DNA from: Pseudarthrobacter defluvii
GTDB taxonomy: Bacteria > Actinomycetota > Actinomycetes > Actinomycetales > Micrococcaceae
Reading direction: 5' to 3'
NCBI RefSeq assembly: GCF_030816725.1
Contig: NZ_JAUSYG010000001.1
Span: 1,922,001 to 1,986,000 of the forward strand
Length of the DNA stretch: 64,000 bases
Below are positions 54,522-63,133 of the stretch, one piece after another. Below the pieces are notes generated by a model. That model saw only the letters and a list, made by a program, of their open reading frames with translations. It was not told the DNA's origin and ran no database searches. Within the stretch, counting starts at the first letter, position 1, and each line of letters begins with the position of its first letter. The translations under genes and the position numbers were made by a program.

Positions 54522-55242
54522 GTGGATCACCTGCGGAAGCGGCGGTTCCGGTTGTGTCAAGCCGCAGAAGGACGGCTTCGAGCTCAGCCAAGCTGCGGCC
54601 GGAGAGCGTGTCCCACAGGGCGTAGTCACCGTTATCCGGCAGCGGCACGATGTGGGGAACGGCCACGGTGGCGACGCCGGAGGCCACGGCCGCGGCCACG
54701 CCCGGCACTGAGTCCTCGAGGGCCACGCAGTGATGGATTTCCAGATGGGGGTCGTTGTCCTGCAGCAGTTCCACGGCGGTCAGGTAGGCCTCCGGATGCG
54801 GCTTGCCCCGGCTGACGGTATCGCCCGTTACCAGCACCTCGAAGTAGGGCCGCGGAAGGCTGGCGACCACCTCGCGGGCCAGCGGGCCCTCGGACATGGT
54901 GACCAGGGCGCAGCGGACACCGGCCTGGTGCAGTTCCTCCAGCAGTTCACGGGCGCCGGGCCGCCATGGCACCTGCTGCTGGACGCTCCTGACCACCTGG
55001 GCGGTGAGGGTGTCAATGATTTCGCGGATCTCGAGTTCAACGCCGGCTTCCTGGAGCAGGCCCGCGGAAAACGTCAGCGACTGGCCAACCAACTGCATCG
55101 CCTGGTCGTGGCTCCAGCTGCCGCCGTGGGCCTCCACCAGCGCGTGCTCCGCGGCGATCCAGTACGGCTCGGTGTCCACGATGGTGCCGTCCATGTCCCA
55201 GAGGACGGCTTTGAGCTGTGAACTGGCGGCAGGAAATCGCAT
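54514..55242 (-). CDS. HAD family phosphatase
   Basis: A 242-residue HAD-IA hydrolase. Motif I WDMDGTIVDTEPYW supplies the nucleophile Asp, with ALVTMSEG (motif II), KPHPEAYL (motif III) and ALEDSVPGVAAA (motif IV). The helical cap lies between motifs I and II, as in sugar-phosphatase/beta-phosphoglucomutase relatives. Substrate not deducible. ATG 55242 follows TAGACT by 6 bases. Confidence 0.9.
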   Translation of the reverse strand: MRFPAASSQLKAVLWDMDGTIVDTEPYWIAAEHALVEAHGGSWSHDQAMQLVGQSLTFSAGLLQEAGVELEIREIIDTLTAQVVRSVQQQVPWRPGARELLEELHQAGVRCALVTMSEGPLAREVVASLPRPYFEVLVTGDTVSRGKPHPEAYLTAVELLQDNDPHLEIHHCVALEDSVPGVAAAVASGVATVAVPHIVPLPDNGDYALWDTLSGRSLAELEAVLLRLDTTGTAASAGDPHG

Positions 55243-55254
55243 GAAGCCAGTCTA
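55243..55254 (-). promoter_or_regulatory. Leaderless -10 element for the HAD gene
   Basis: TAGACT on the - strand (55249-55254), 6 bases, ATG 55242. Confidence 0.5.
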
Positions 55255-55380
55255 CGGGGCATGGCTGGACGGCGGCTGTGGCTACGCCCTTGGCGAATAT
55301 GACCTCCCGCGGGTGCTGTTTGTACCGCTTCCCGGGGATTGGCGGCGCTTCATTCCATGCGCGACCCTGCCCCTTGGACG

Positions 55381-55392
55381 TAGGGTGAAGAA
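55381..55392 (+). promoter_or_regulatory. Leaderless -10 element for the PAC2 gene
   Basis: TAGGGT (55381-55386), 6 bases, ATG 55393. Confidence 0.5.
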
Positions 55393-56298
55393 ATGAATAG
55401 CTTCGAGGGAGACACCGCCGAACAGGGTGCCGGACCCGAGCGGGAACGGTTCCTGCAGCCAGTGGCTGACGGACAGCGCGTAACGGTGATGCTTGCCGCC
55501 TTTGAAGGGTGGAACGACGCCGGAGAAGCGGCCAGCGATTCGCTGCGCTACCTGAACAAGTTGTGGGGTGGCAAGAAGGTAGCGTCCATCGATGCCGATG
55601 AGTACTACGACTTCCAGTTCACCCGTCCCACCGTCCGCCGGAACTCGGCTGGCGAACGCAAGATCAAGTGGCCTTCGACCCGGATCTACAAAGCCACCGC
55701 GCCCAACTCCAACGTGGACGTCATCTTTGTGCAGGGGACAGAACCGTCCTATAAATGGCGCGCCTACACTGCAGAACTGCTGGCCCATGCGGAGGCGCTG
55801 AATGTGGACTACGTGGTGCTGGTGGGCGCCCTGCTGGCAGACGTCCCGCACAGCCGACCGATCCCGGTAAGCACGTCTTCCGACGACGCCCCGCTCAGGG
55901 AGCGGATGAACCTGGAGGCCTCGCAGTACGAAGGCCCAGTGGGCATTGTCGGTGTCCTCTCCGAGGTGGCGCTCCTGGCGGGGATTCCTGCCGTGTCCCT
56001 GTGGGCTGCCGTGCCGCACTATGTGGCCCAGGCTCCCTCCCCCAAAGCGCAGCTCGCCCTCCTGCACCGTATCGAGGAGTTGCTGCAGGTGCCCCTCGAC
56101 ACCCATGAGCTGGCCGAGGAGGCTGACGCCTGGGAGCGCGGCGTGGACGAGCTGGCTACCGAGGACCCTGAGATCGCTGCCTACGTGCGGCAGTTGGAGG
56201 AGGCAAAGGACACCGCAGACCTTCCCGAGGCCAGCGGCGAATCGATTGCCCGGGAATTTGAGCGCTACCTGAAGCGTCGGGGCCAGGACCGGCCCTGA
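55393..56298 (+). CDS. PAC2 family protein
   Basis: A 301-residue protein of the PAC2 family, named after a eukaryotic proteasome-assembly chaperone. It has MLAAFEGWNDAGEAASDSLRYL, DFQFTRPTVR, VILVG-type core VDYVVLVGALLADVPHSRPIPV, and GLWAAVPHYVA-like SLWAAVPHYVAQAPSP. The C terminus is acidic and helical. The role in actinobacteria is unknown; a link to the nearby proteasome is only suggested by name and distance. A terminator follows. Confidence 0.85.
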   Translation: MNSFEGDTAEQGAGPERERFLQPVADGQRVTVMLAAFEGWNDAGEAASDSLRYLNKLWGGKKVASIDADEYYDFQFTRPTVRRNSAGERKIKWPSTRIYKATAPNSNVDVIFVQGTEPSYKWRAYTAELLAHAEALNVDYVVLVGALLADVPHSRPIPVSTSSDDAPLRERMNLEASQYEGPVGIVGVLSEVALLAGIPAVSLWAAVPHYVAQAPSPKAQLALLHRIEELLQVPLDTHELAEEADAWERGVDELATEDPEIAAYVRQLEEAKDTADLPEASGESIAREFERYLKRRGQDRP

Positions 56299-56326
56299 CG
56301 TTGACGTAGTGACCTGTCCTTAAATT

Positions 56327-56364
56327 GAAGGGCCTGGCCGGGAGGAATCCTGGCCAGGCCCTTC
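56327..56364. terminator. Bidirectional terminator between PAC2 gene and mshC
   Basis: 13-bp perfect stem GAAGGGCCTGGCC with its complement, 12-base loop, between convergent genes. Confidence 0.75.
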
Positions 56365-56390
56365 CTGTCTGCGGTAAAGGTGTGGACGCC

Positions 56391-57668
56391 TTAGAGCCGG
56401 ATGCCCAGAAGGGCGTCCACGGCGTCTTCCACCAGGGCACGGTCAGCAGGGCTGGCGGAAGCACCGCCGTCGTTAGCGGCCCGTGCCCAGCGCGAGATTG
56501 CGGCGACCGCTGCCGGGGCGTTGAGGTCTGCTGCCAGCGCTTCCCGCATCTCGGTCAGGAGCGGCTGGGCTGATCCTGCTGGAGCGTGGTCCAGGGCCGT
56601 CCGCCACGCCGCCAAGTCAGCCTTGGCAGCTGCGAAGCCCTCATCCGTCCAGGACCAGTCGGAGCGGTAATGGTGCGCCAGGATGGCCAGGCGGATTGCA
56701 GCCGGGTCCTCGCCCGCAGCGCGGAGTTTGGAGACGAGCACCAGGTTGCCCTTTGACTTGCTCATCTTCTCGCCGTCGAGCCCCACCATGCCTGCGTGGG
56801 CGTAGTGCTTGGCTAGGGGGACGCCGGCCAAGGAGTATGCGTGCCCGGCGCCCATCTCGTGGTGCGGGAAGATCAAATCTGAACCACCGCCCTGCACAGT
56901 AAAGGGTGAGGGCAGGTACTTCTGGGCGATGACGGTGCACTCGATATGCCAGCCGGGCCTGCCTGCACCCAGGCTTCCACCCGGCCAGCTGGGCTCGCCC
57001 GTCCGTTCCACCCGCCAGAGCAGCGGGTCCAGTGCCTGCCTCTTCCCGGCCCGGCCGGGGTCGCCGCCGCGCTCGGCGAAAAGCTCCAGCATGGCGCTTT
57101 CGCCCAAATGGGAAATACATCCCAGTGCCCAGGCGCCAGGTGCCGTTGACTGCTTGCCGGCAGCTTCGACGTCGTAATAGACATCCCCGTCAGGTTCGCC
57201 ATTGGTGCCGGCCACCTGGTATGCCAGCCCCATGCTGACCAGACGCTCCACCTCGGGAACGATCAGGCCGATGGATTCCACCGCGCCGACGTAGTGGTCG
57301 GGCGCCAGGACGTTCAGCGCCTCCATGTCGGTTTGGAAGAGCTCCACCTGCTCCGCCGCGAGGTCGCGCCAGTCGACGCCGGTGGCGGTGGCGCGCTCCA
57401 GCAAGGGATCATCCACGTCCGTGACGTTCTGCACATAGGAGACCTCACTGCCTGCATCGCGCCAGGCGCGGTTCAACAGGTCGAAGGCGACGTAGCTGGC
57501 CGCATGGCCCATGTGGGTCGCGTCGTAAGGGGTGATGCCGCAGACGTACATGGAGGGCCTGGCCTCCTGCTCCAGCGCAACTTCGCGGCCTGCCGCGGTG
57601 TCGAACAGCCGGATGGCGGGCATGTTTCCGGGCAGGGCAGGAACGGGGCGGGAAGTCCAGGATTTCAC
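56391..57668 (-). CDS. mshC: Mycothiol ligase MshC
   Basis: A 425-residue class I synthetase-like ligase that joins cysteine to GlcN-inositol using ATP in mycothiol synthesis. It has [16 protein letters not shown] (HIGH-like motif and a zinc Cys), [20 protein letters not shown] and the KMSKSKGN loop. It is shorter than cysteinyl-tRNA synthetase and lacks its anticodon domain. GTG 57668 follows TAGGCT by 7 bases. Clustered with uppP and PAC2 genes, as in mycobacteria. Confidence 0.95.
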   Translation of the reverse strand: MKSWTSRPVPALPGNMPAIRLFDTAAGREVALEQEARPSMYVCGITPYDATHMGHAASYVAFDLLNRAWRDAGSEVSYVQNVTDVDDPLLERATATGVDWRDLAAEQVELFQTDMEALNVLAPDHYVGAVESIGLIVPEVERLVSMGLAYQVAGTNGEPDGDVYYDVEAAGKQSTAPGAWALGCISHLGESAMLELFAERGGDPGRAGKRQALDPLLWRVERTGEPSWPGGSLGAGRPGWHIECTVIAQKYLPSPFTVQGGGSDLIFPHHEMGAGHAYSLAGVPLAKHYAHAGMVGLDGEKMSKSKGNLVLVSKLRAAGEDPAAIRLAILAHHYRSDWSWTDEGFAAAKADLAAWRTALDHAPAGSAQPLLTEMREALAADLNAPAAVAAISRWARAANDGGASASPADRALVEDAVDALLGIRL

Positions 57669-57681
57669 AAGCCCAAGCCTA
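57669..57681 (-). promoter_or_regulatory. Leaderless -10 element for mshC
   Basis: TAGGCT on the - strand (57676-57681), 7 bases, GTG 57668. An upstream GCCTAGTCCTAGGC imperfect palindrome overlaps it. Confidence 0.5.
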
Positions 57682-57684
57682 GTC

Positions 57685-58518
57685 CTAGGCGCTGATGACG
57701 CCGAAACCGAGGAGGAGGTACAGGGCCAGGCCCAGGAAGATCCGGTACCAGACGAAAAGGCGGTAGCTGCGTGTCGAGACGAATTTCAGGAACCAGCCGA
57801 TGATGACATAACCCACCACCAGGGCGATAACCGTGGCAAGTGCGGTCTCCGGAAGGCCGAACGGCCCGGAGATGCCGTCCTTGGAGACCACTTTGTAAAG
57901 CTGGTAAAGCCCGCTGCCGAACACTGCGGGAATGGCCAGCAGGAAGGAATAGCGTGCCGCCGCTTCACGCGTGTAGCCCATGAGCAGGCCCACGGTGATG
58001 GTGCCGCCAGAGCGGGATACACCGGGAATCAGCGCGAGGGCCTGCGCCAGGCCGTAAAAAATGCCGTGCTTGTAGGTCAGGTGGGTGAGGTCCCGTTTCT
58101 GGGCGCCGGTGGCATCGGCCACAGCAAGGATCAGTCCGAAGACGATCAGCATGGTGGCAACGATCCACATGCTGCGGAGCACAGACTCGATCTGGTCCTG
58201 GAAGAGCAGCCCCAGCACGATGATGGGCAGGCTGCCGAGAATCACCAGCCACCCCATCCGGGCATCCGGATCCTGCCGCGGCACCTTGCCGGTGAGCGAC
58301 CCCGCCCACGCCTTGACGATGCGGACAATGTCGCGCCAGAAAAAGATCAGCACGGCGGTCTCGGTACCGAGCTGGGTAATGGCCGTGAAGGCGGCTCCCG
58401 GGTCCTCCGCGTTTGGGAGGAACTCCCCCACGATCCGCAGGTGCGCGCTCGAGGAAATCGGTAGAAATTCGGTCAGTCCCTGCACAAGGCCCAGCAGGGC
58501 CGCCTCAAACCAGTTCAC
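57685..58518 (-). CDS. uppP: Undecaprenyl-diphosphatase (BacA/UppP)
   Basis: A 277-residue integral membrane phosphatase that recycles undecaprenyl diphosphate to the monophosphate carrier and can confer bacitracin tolerance. It has the motifs [16 protein letters not shown] and [11 protein letters not shown]. About eight helices. GTG 58518 follows TAGGGT by 6 bases. Divergent from the aldo/keto reductase, with only 51 bases between start codons. Confidence 0.96.
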   Translation of the reverse strand: MNWFEAALLGLVQGLTEFLPISSSAHLRIVGEFLPNAEDPGAAFTAITQLGTETAVLIFFWRDIVRIVKAWAGSLTGKVPRQDPDARMGWLVILGSLPIIVLGLLFQDQIESVLRSMWIVATMLIVFGLILAVADATGAQKRDLTHLTYKHGIFYGLAQALALIPGVSRSGGTITVGLLMGYTREAAARYSFLLAIPAVFGSGLYQLYKVVSKDGISGPFGLPETALATVIALVVGYVIIGWFLKFVSTRSYRLFVWYRIFLGLALYLLLGFGVISA

Positions 58519-58530
58519 GCTAAGACCCTA
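58519..58530 (-). promoter_or_regulatory. Leaderless -10 element for uppP
   Basis: TAGGGT on the - strand (58525-58530), 6 bases, GTG 58518. Confidence 0.5.
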
Positions 58531-58556
58531 CGGCATGGCACCGGTGCTTCTGCCCG

Positions 58557-58569
58557 TAAGCTTGCTGCT
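58557..58569 (+). promoter_or_regulatory. Leaderless -10 element for the aldo/keto reductase
   Basis: TAAGCT (58557-58562), 7 bases, ATG 58570. Confidence 0.5.
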
Positions 58570-59505
58570 ATGCAGCAGCGTTACGTCGGCAACAGTGGAT
58601 TGCGAGTTTCAGCCCTCTCCCTGGGCACCCGGTCATGGGGCGGGGAAACTGACGAACAGGACGCATCAGAGTTGCTGCGCACCTTCCTTGAATCCGGCGG
58701 CCGGCACGTGGATACCTCAGCTTCGTACGCCGGCGGCGCCTCGGAGGCCGTCCTTGGTTCCCTGCTGGGCGACGTCGTGTCCCGCACCGAGATTTCCATC
58801 TCCACCAAAGCAGGAATGACGACGCCGGATGGGCGCCGCGCCGTGGACACGTCCCGCAATGCGATGCTCACCGGACTTGACGCCAGCCTGGCCAGGCTGG
58901 GCAGCGACTATGTGGACCTGTGGTTTGCCGAGGCATGGGACGGCAACGTACCCCTGGACGAAACGCTGGGGGCGCTTGAATTCGCGGTGCGTTCCGGGCG
59001 GGCGCGGTACGCCGGGATCTCGAACTTCAAGGGCTGGCAGGCCGCCAAGGCCGCAGCCACCAGCGGCGTCCCGCTGGTGGCTGTCCAGGCCGAGTACTCG
59101 TTCCTTGCCCGGCAGGCTGAGGCGGAGCTGATACCGGCCGTTGAGGATGCTGGGCTTGGCTTGATGGCGTGGGGGCCGCTGGGCCGTGGAGTCCTCACCG
59201 GGAAGTACCGGGGCAGCATCCCCACTGGTTCCCGTGGCGCCTCGGTCAGCGAGGCCGCCTACGTGGAGCCGTACCTGGAGGAGAAGCCATCACGCATCGT
59301 GGATGCGGTGTGCATGGCCGCCAACGGGCTGGGCCGGACGCCCCAGGACGTGGCGTTGTCCTGGCTGCTGTCGCAGCAGGGAGTTGCCACGGCCATCGTT
59401 GGGGCCCGTACACCGGTGCAATTGAAAGAAATTCTCGATGCCCAGCTTTCGCCGCTGCCCCCACAGATTGCCAGGGCTTTGGAGGATGTCTCCGCCGGCT
59501 CCTAG
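58570..59505 (+). CDS. Aldo/keto reductase
   Basis: A 311-residue TIM-barrel NADPH oxidoreductase. Catalytic Asp48 and Tyr53 (VDTSASY) and Lys80 (ISTKAG) are present. The fourth residue, normally His in DYVDLYQxH, is Glu121 here (DYVDLWFAEAWD). In mammals the same His-to-Glu change marks steroid 5-beta-reductases, so the reaction may differ from ordinary carbonyl reduction. The C-terminal cofactor part includes GISNFKGWQ and AIVGARTPVQLKE. Substrate unknown. Confidence 0.9.
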   Translation: MQQRYVGNSGLRVSALSLGTRSWGGETDEQDASELLRTFLESGGRHVDTSASYAGGASEAVLGSLLGDVVSRTEISISTKAGMTTPDGRRAVDTSRNAMLTGLDASLARLGSDYVDLWFAEAWDGNVPLDETLGALEFAVRSGRARYAGISNFKGWQAAKAAATSGVPLVAVQAEYSFLARQAEAELIPAVEDAGLGLMAWGPLGRGVLTGKYRGSIPTGSRGASVSEAAYVEPYLEEKPSRIVDAVCMAANGLGRTPQDVALSWLLSQQGVATAIVGARTPVQLKEILDAQLSPLPPQIARALEDVSAGS

Positions 59506-59535
59506 GTCTGCCGCTTCCCGCGGGCCTTCCGGGCG

Positions 59536-59802
59536 CTATTCCTCGACGATCTCCAGGTCTTCGTCGTCGTCCACGTCGGCTTCTTCGTCCTCGTCATCCT
59601 CGTCGTCAAAGACCTGAAGCGGGGTCACTTCGCTGTAGGCCTCGTAAAGGGCGTCCTCGTAAACTTCGAAGGCATCGGCAACGGCGAAAAAAGCTGCCTC
59701 AACAGAGGGGTCACCGTCTCCGCGGCGGTTGGATGCTGCTATAAGGTGTTCTTCCAAAGCGGTGGTCAGGGAGGAAAGCGCGACACGCGGATCGATGCTC
59801 AT
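59536..59802 (-). CDS. Small acidic-tailed conserved protein
   Basis: An 88-residue protein with a helical N-terminal part (RVALSSLTTALEEHLIAASNRRG, FAVADAFEVYEDALYEAY) and a very acidic C-terminal tail (FDDEDDEDEEADVDDDE). A similar small protein accompanies this neighbourhood in other actinobacteria; function unknown. ATG 59802 follows TAACGT by 6 bases. Divergent from the DUF5703 gene. Confidence 0.75.
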   Translation of the reverse strand: MSIDPRVALSSLTTALEEHLIAASNRRGDGDPSVEAAFFAVADAFEVYEDALYEAYSEVTPLQVFDDEDDEDEEADVDDDEDLEIVEE

Positions 59803-59814
59803 GACTTCACGTTA
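59803..59814 (-). promoter_or_regulatory. Leaderless -10 element for the acidic protein gene
   Basis: TAACGT on the - strand (59809-59814), 6 bases, ATG 59802. Confidence 0.5.
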
Positions 59815-59842
59815 GCCGGAAAAGGACGAAAATGGAGAGCAA

Positions 59843-60076
59843 ATGAAGGAACAATTTCTCACCAGCTCGGTCCAGCGGGAACGGGATTATTTGCGCCAGT
59901 ACGAGTACCTGGTACTGACCGTCAGCCCTGAGGATTCCTTGCCCGAGGCGCGGCGCCGCCTTGTTGAACACTCCGAATACGGCAAGTGGGAACTGGAACG
60001 CAGCAAGCTTTACGTGGGCGGCGGCAGGCGCTTTTGGCTGCGGCGCCGGGTGATGCAGGTCCAGCGGACCGTGTAG
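59843..60076 (+). CDS. DUF5703 family protein
   Basis: A 77-residue conserved actinobacterial protein of unknown function. It has YEYLVLTVSPEDSLPEARRRL, HSEYGKWELERSKLYVGGGRR and WLRRRVMQVQR. Ribosome site GGAGAG about 4-5 bases before ATG 59843. Its end carries the first copy of a duplicated 15-base sequence. Confidence 0.8.
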   Translation: MKEQFLTSSVQRERDYLRQYEYLVLTVSPEDSLPEARRRLVEHSEYGKWELERSKLYVGGGRRFWLRRRVMQVQRTV

Positions 60077-60098
60077 GGATGACGGTCCAGCGGACCGT
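60058..60098. repeat. Tandem 15-base palindromic repeat at a convergent gene junction
   Basis: GGTCCAGCGGACCGT occurs at 60058-60072 and again at 60084-60098. The second copy forms a 7-bp hairpin ACGGTCC-AGC-GGACCGT directly before the stop of the convergent acyl-CoA dehydrogenase gene. It may act as a small terminator. Confidence 0.6.
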
Positions 60099-61259
60099 CT
60101 AATCTTCCAGCGGGCCCAGCCAGGCGTTCGCCACCGTGTTGTGGGCCGACTCGTCGTCGGAGGGGTGGAACATCCCGGCCAGCACATCCCGGTAAAGCCG
60201 TTCCAGCTCCGAACCCCGGAAATAGCTTGATCCCCCGCTGACACGGATGGCCAGGTCCACCACCCGCCGCGCCGTTTCGGTCGCATTCACCTTCAGGCCC
60301 ACCAGCTTGGGAAACCACTGGGTGCCATGGTCGGCAAGTGCATCAACATCGGCCGTAACGGACTTGAGCTGGGGATATAGGTTGTCCATGGCCATGGCGG
60401 CGTCCGCCACCTTCCATCGGATATCGGGGTCCTGGGCGTAGCTGCGTCCGCCGTTCTTGAAGGACGTCCGCCGCTTCACTGTCTGCACGCCCACGGCCAG
60501 GGCCCGTTCGCCCAGCCCTGTGTAAACAGCCGCCAGGAGGCTCTCAAAGCACGCGAAGATGGCGAAGATCAGGGGATCTGCATTAGGGCCTACGGGGAGT
60601 TTCCGGAAGATCCGGTCCGCTGGAACGGCCACACCGTCAAGGACTGTGGTGGCTGACTGGCTTGCCCGCATTCCCAGCGTGTCCCAGTCGTCCAGGATCC
60701 GGTAGCCGGGCGTTTCGCGGCTGATGAACCCGTGGATGAGCTCACCGTCGCCGTTCCGGGCGTCCGGGTCCTTCCCGAAGATGCCCAAACGGGTCCAGGC
60801 CGGCGAGAGGCTGGTGAAGATTTTGGTTCCGGTGAACGTGTATCCCCCGTCCTGTTCCGGCGTGGCGGTGGTCCGGGAGTCGAAGAGGACGGAGTCGTTG
60901 CCGGCTTCCGAGTTGCCGAACGCGAAGACCTCTCCCTGGGCGGCTTCCTTGAGGACGAAGGCCAGCGAGTGGTCGCCCCGGGCAGCCAGGACGTGTGCGA
61001 CGCCGGTCCAGACCAGGTGCATGTTGACGGCCAGTGCGGTGGCGGGGGCAGCCGTTGCCAGCCTGCGCTGGCACTGCGCCGCCGCTTCGAGCCCAAGCCC
61101 CGCACCGCCGTCGGACGTTGGCACGAAAAGCTTCAGGTACCCGGCCGCTGCCAACTCCTGCAGGTCCTCGTGGAAGAACGCGTTGTCACGGTCATATCCG
61201 GCTGCCCGGCTGCGGATGCGCTCCAGGAGCTCATCGGGCAACAGTTCCTCTGGCGTCAT
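60099..61259 (-). CDS. Acyl-CoA dehydrogenase family protein
   Basis: A 386-residue flavoprotein of the acyl-CoA dehydrogenase fold. It has an N-terminal helical domain (FFHEDLQELAAAGYLKLFVP), a middle beta domain (YTFTGTKIFTSLSPAWTRLGIF) and a C-terminal helical domain with RVSGGSSYFRGSELERLYRDV. The C-terminal HNTVANAW end resembles the DszC/flavin monooxygenase-like branch as much as true dehydrogenases, so an oxidase or monooxygenase role is possible. GAGAGGAG precedes ATG 61259. Confidence 0.85.
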   Translation of the reverse strand: MTPEELLPDELLERIRSRAAGYDRDNAFFHEDLQELAAAGYLKLFVPTSDGGAGLGLEAAAQCQRRLATAAPATALAVNMHLVWTGVAHVLAARGDHSLAFVLKEAAQGEVFAFGNSEAGNDSVLFDSRTTATPEQDGGYTFTGTKIFTSLSPAWTRLGIFGKDPDARNGDGELIHGFISRETPGYRILDDWDTLGMRASQSATTVLDGVAVPADRIFRKLPVGPNADPLIFAIFACFESLLAAVYTGLGERALAVGVQTVKRRTSFKNGGRSYAQDPDIRWKVADAAMAMDNLYPQLKSVTADVDALADHGTQWFPKLVGLKVNATETARRVVDLAIRVSGGSSYFRGSELERLYRDVLAGMFHPSDDESAHNTVANAWLGPLED

Positions 61260-61271
61260 TGCCCGCTCCTC

Positions 61272-62576
61272 TCAGTAGTTGGTGAGCAGGGTGTTGAGCA
61301 CCCGGGCGCCGAATTTGAGGGAGTCCGCCGGGACCCTCTCATCAACGCCGTGGAACATGCCGGTGAAGTCCAGCTCGTCCGGGAGCATGAGGGGCGCAAA
61401 CCCGTACCCGGTGATCCCGAGGCGGCTCAGCGACTTGTTGTCCGTGCCGCCGGAGAGCGTGTACGGCAGTACCTTGGCGCCGGGGTCCTCCTTGTGGAGG
61501 GCGTCGATCATGGAGTCCACCAGGTTGCCGGCGAACGGAACCTCGAGTGAGACGTCATTGTGCACGTAACTGACGTCCACGCCGTTCCCGGCGAGTTCGC
61601 GGACAATTTCGAGGACCTGCTGTTCCTGGCCTGGAAGGGTGCGGCAGTCGACCAGGGCTTCGGCGGACTCGGGGATGACGTTGTGCTTGTAGCCGCCCTT
61701 GAGGAGGGTGGGGTTGGTGGTGTTCTGCAGGGTGGCGCCGACGAACCGGGCCACGGTGCCAAGCTGGTTGAGCAGGAGATCCGGATTGTCGGCGTCGAAC
61801 TCCACTGCGGTGAGTTCGGTCACCCCGTCAAGGAACTGCCTGGTGGTGGGGGTGAGTTCGATGGGCCACTTGTACTCGCCGATGCGCGTTACCGCAGCGG
61901 CCAGCCTGGTGACCGCATTGTCCGTGTTGATCTGGGAGCCGTGGCCTGCCCTTCCGTGCGCCACGAGGCGGAGCCACGAGATGCCCTTCTCCGCCGTCTG
62001 CAGCAGGTACGTCCGTTGGCCGCCGATCGTGGCGGAAAAGCCGCCTACTTCGGAGATCGCCTCGGTGGCCCCCTCGAACAGTTCCGGACGGTTGTCCACC
62101 GCATAGCGGGCGCCGTACGTCCCGCCGGCTTCCTCGTCTGCGAAGAAGGCGAAGATGATCTCCCGCTTGGGTTTCCGGCCTTCCCTGGCGAAGCCGCGCA
62201 GGACTGAAAGGATCATGGCGTCCATGTCCTTCATGTCGACGGCGCCGCGGCCCCAGATCAGGCCGTCCTTCAGTTCGGCGCCAAACGGGTCCACCGACCA
62301 CTGGTCTCGGAGTGCGGGGACGACATCCAGGTGGCCGTGGACCACCAGGGCGCTGGCGGACGGGTCCTCCCCGGCCAGCCTGGTTACCACGTTGGCACGG
62401 CCCGGTGCGGATTCGAAGATCTCCGCGCTCATGCCGACTTCCTCAATCAACCCCGCAGCGTACTCCGCCGCCACGCGTTCCCCCGGCCCTGATCCGTCCC
62501 CATAGTTGGAGGTGTCGATCCGGATGAGTTCCTGGCAGATCCGGACAACTTCATCCTCGGGCAGGACGTCAGGCAT
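61272..62576 (-). CDS. M20/M28 family peptidase (ArgE/DapE-like)
   Basis: A 434-residue zinc peptidase. Metal motifs are VVHGHLDVVPA, GRGAVDMKDMDAM and FFADEEAGGTYGARYAV. The dimerisation domain includes GRAGHGSQINTDNAV, and the C-terminal His lies in SGGTDNKSLSRLGI. This branch (M20, yscS-like) cleaves small peptides or N-acyl amino acids. ATG 62576 has AAGGAG about 7 bases upstream. The acyl-CoA dehydrogenase gene follows after 12 bases. Confidence 0.92.
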   Translation of the reverse strand: MPDVLPEDEVVRICQELIRIDTSNYGDGSGPGERVAAEYAAGLIEEVGMSAEIFESAPGRANVVTRLAGEDPSASALVVHGHLDVVPALRDQWSVDPFGAELKDGLIWGRGAVDMKDMDAMILSVLRGFAREGRKPKREIIFAFFADEEAGGTYGARYAVDNRPELFEGATEAISEVGGFSATIGGQRTYLLQTAEKGISWLRLVAHGRAGHGSQINTDNAVTRLAAAVTRIGEYKWPIELTPTTRQFLDGVTELTAVEFDADNPDLLLNQLGTVARFVGATLQNTTNPTLLKGGYKHNVIPESAEALVDCRTLPGQEQQVLEIVRELAGNGVDVSYVHNDVSLEVPFAGNLVDSMIDALHKEDPGAKVLPYTLSGGTDNKSLSRLGITGYGFAPLMLPDELDFTGMFHGVDERVPADSLKFGARVLNTLLTNY

Positions 62577-62746
62577 TGGTGTCTCCTTGGTAGGGGATGA
62601 GTGGGTGGAACGGGCTTGAAACGCTGCCCTCAGCCTACCCACTTGGTCCGATTCGTTGTTCCCGGAAAGTCATGTTAGAGTTTTTCTCGCTGCTTCGGAG
62701 AGGCGCGAAACGCTGAAAGGCGGGACGACTTCCCGAAATACCACCT

Positions 62747-62829
62747 GCGCGGGTGGCGGAATGGCAGACGCGCTAGCTTGAGGTGCTAGTCCTCGAAAGG
62801 GGGTGGGGGTTCAAGTCCCCCTCCGCGCA
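62747..62829 (+). tRNA. tRNA-Leu (anticodon GAG)
   Basis: An 83-base class II tRNA. The acceptor stem GCGCGGG pairs with TCCGCGC (one G-U), the anticodon arm CTAGC-TTGAGGT-GCTAG gives GAG, a long variable arm follows, and the T arm is GGGGG-TTCAAGT-CCCCC. Discriminator base A. CCA is not encoded. GAG reads CUC/CUU leucine codons. A terminator follows 6 bases later, so it is a single-gene unit. Confidence 0.95.
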
Positions 62830-62835
62830 CATCGG

Positions 62836-62876
62836 AAGCCCCGGAAAATCATCGATTTTCCGGGGCTTCTTTTTGT
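62836..62876 (+). terminator. Terminator after tRNA-Leu
   Basis: Perfect 15-bp stem AAGCCCCGGAAAATC with its complement, 3-base loop, followed by CTTTTTG. Confidence 0.9.
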
Positions 62877-62877
62877 C

Positions 62878-63066
62878 TCAGGGCGCGCGAGAAGCGTTTT
62901 CACGCTGCCCTGAAGACTGCGCCCTCTTAAAGGTGAAGTCACCAAGCGGTCCGAGATCATATAGCCACTTGATGTGTGGCTTGAACTTCCCGGACCCTAT
63001 CGTGACCGCGTAGAACTCCATCTTGGTGAAGGTCGATATGACCGCCAGCAGGCCCCCGATGGCCAC
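62878..63066 (-). CDS. Possible small membrane protein or gene remnant
   Basis: A 62-residue frame from GTG 63066 with a hydrophobic start (AIGGLLAVISTFTKMEFYAV) and a basic, Tyr/Trp-containing remainder (KFKPHIKWLYDLGPLGDFTFKR). The composition looks protein-like. There is no ribosome site and no recognised family, and the frame is open further upstream. Might be a decayed gene end. The rest of the region to 63145 holds nothing else I can support. Confidence 0.3.
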   Translation of the reverse strand: MAIGGLLAVISTFTKMEFYAVTIGSGKFKPHIKWLYDLGPLGDFTFKRAQSSGQRENASRAP

Positions 63067-63133
63067 AGCGCCCGCGTGAGATCCCTGATTGCCTTCTGGC
63101 CGTCCTGGGGCAAGGTCTGCATGCTCCGGGTCC

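Noticed and set aside
55393..56298. PAC2 protein as a dedicated chaperone of this proteasome
   Set aside because: The link rests only on the family name and on lying about 3 kb from arc; bacterial 20S assembly is known to proceed without it.
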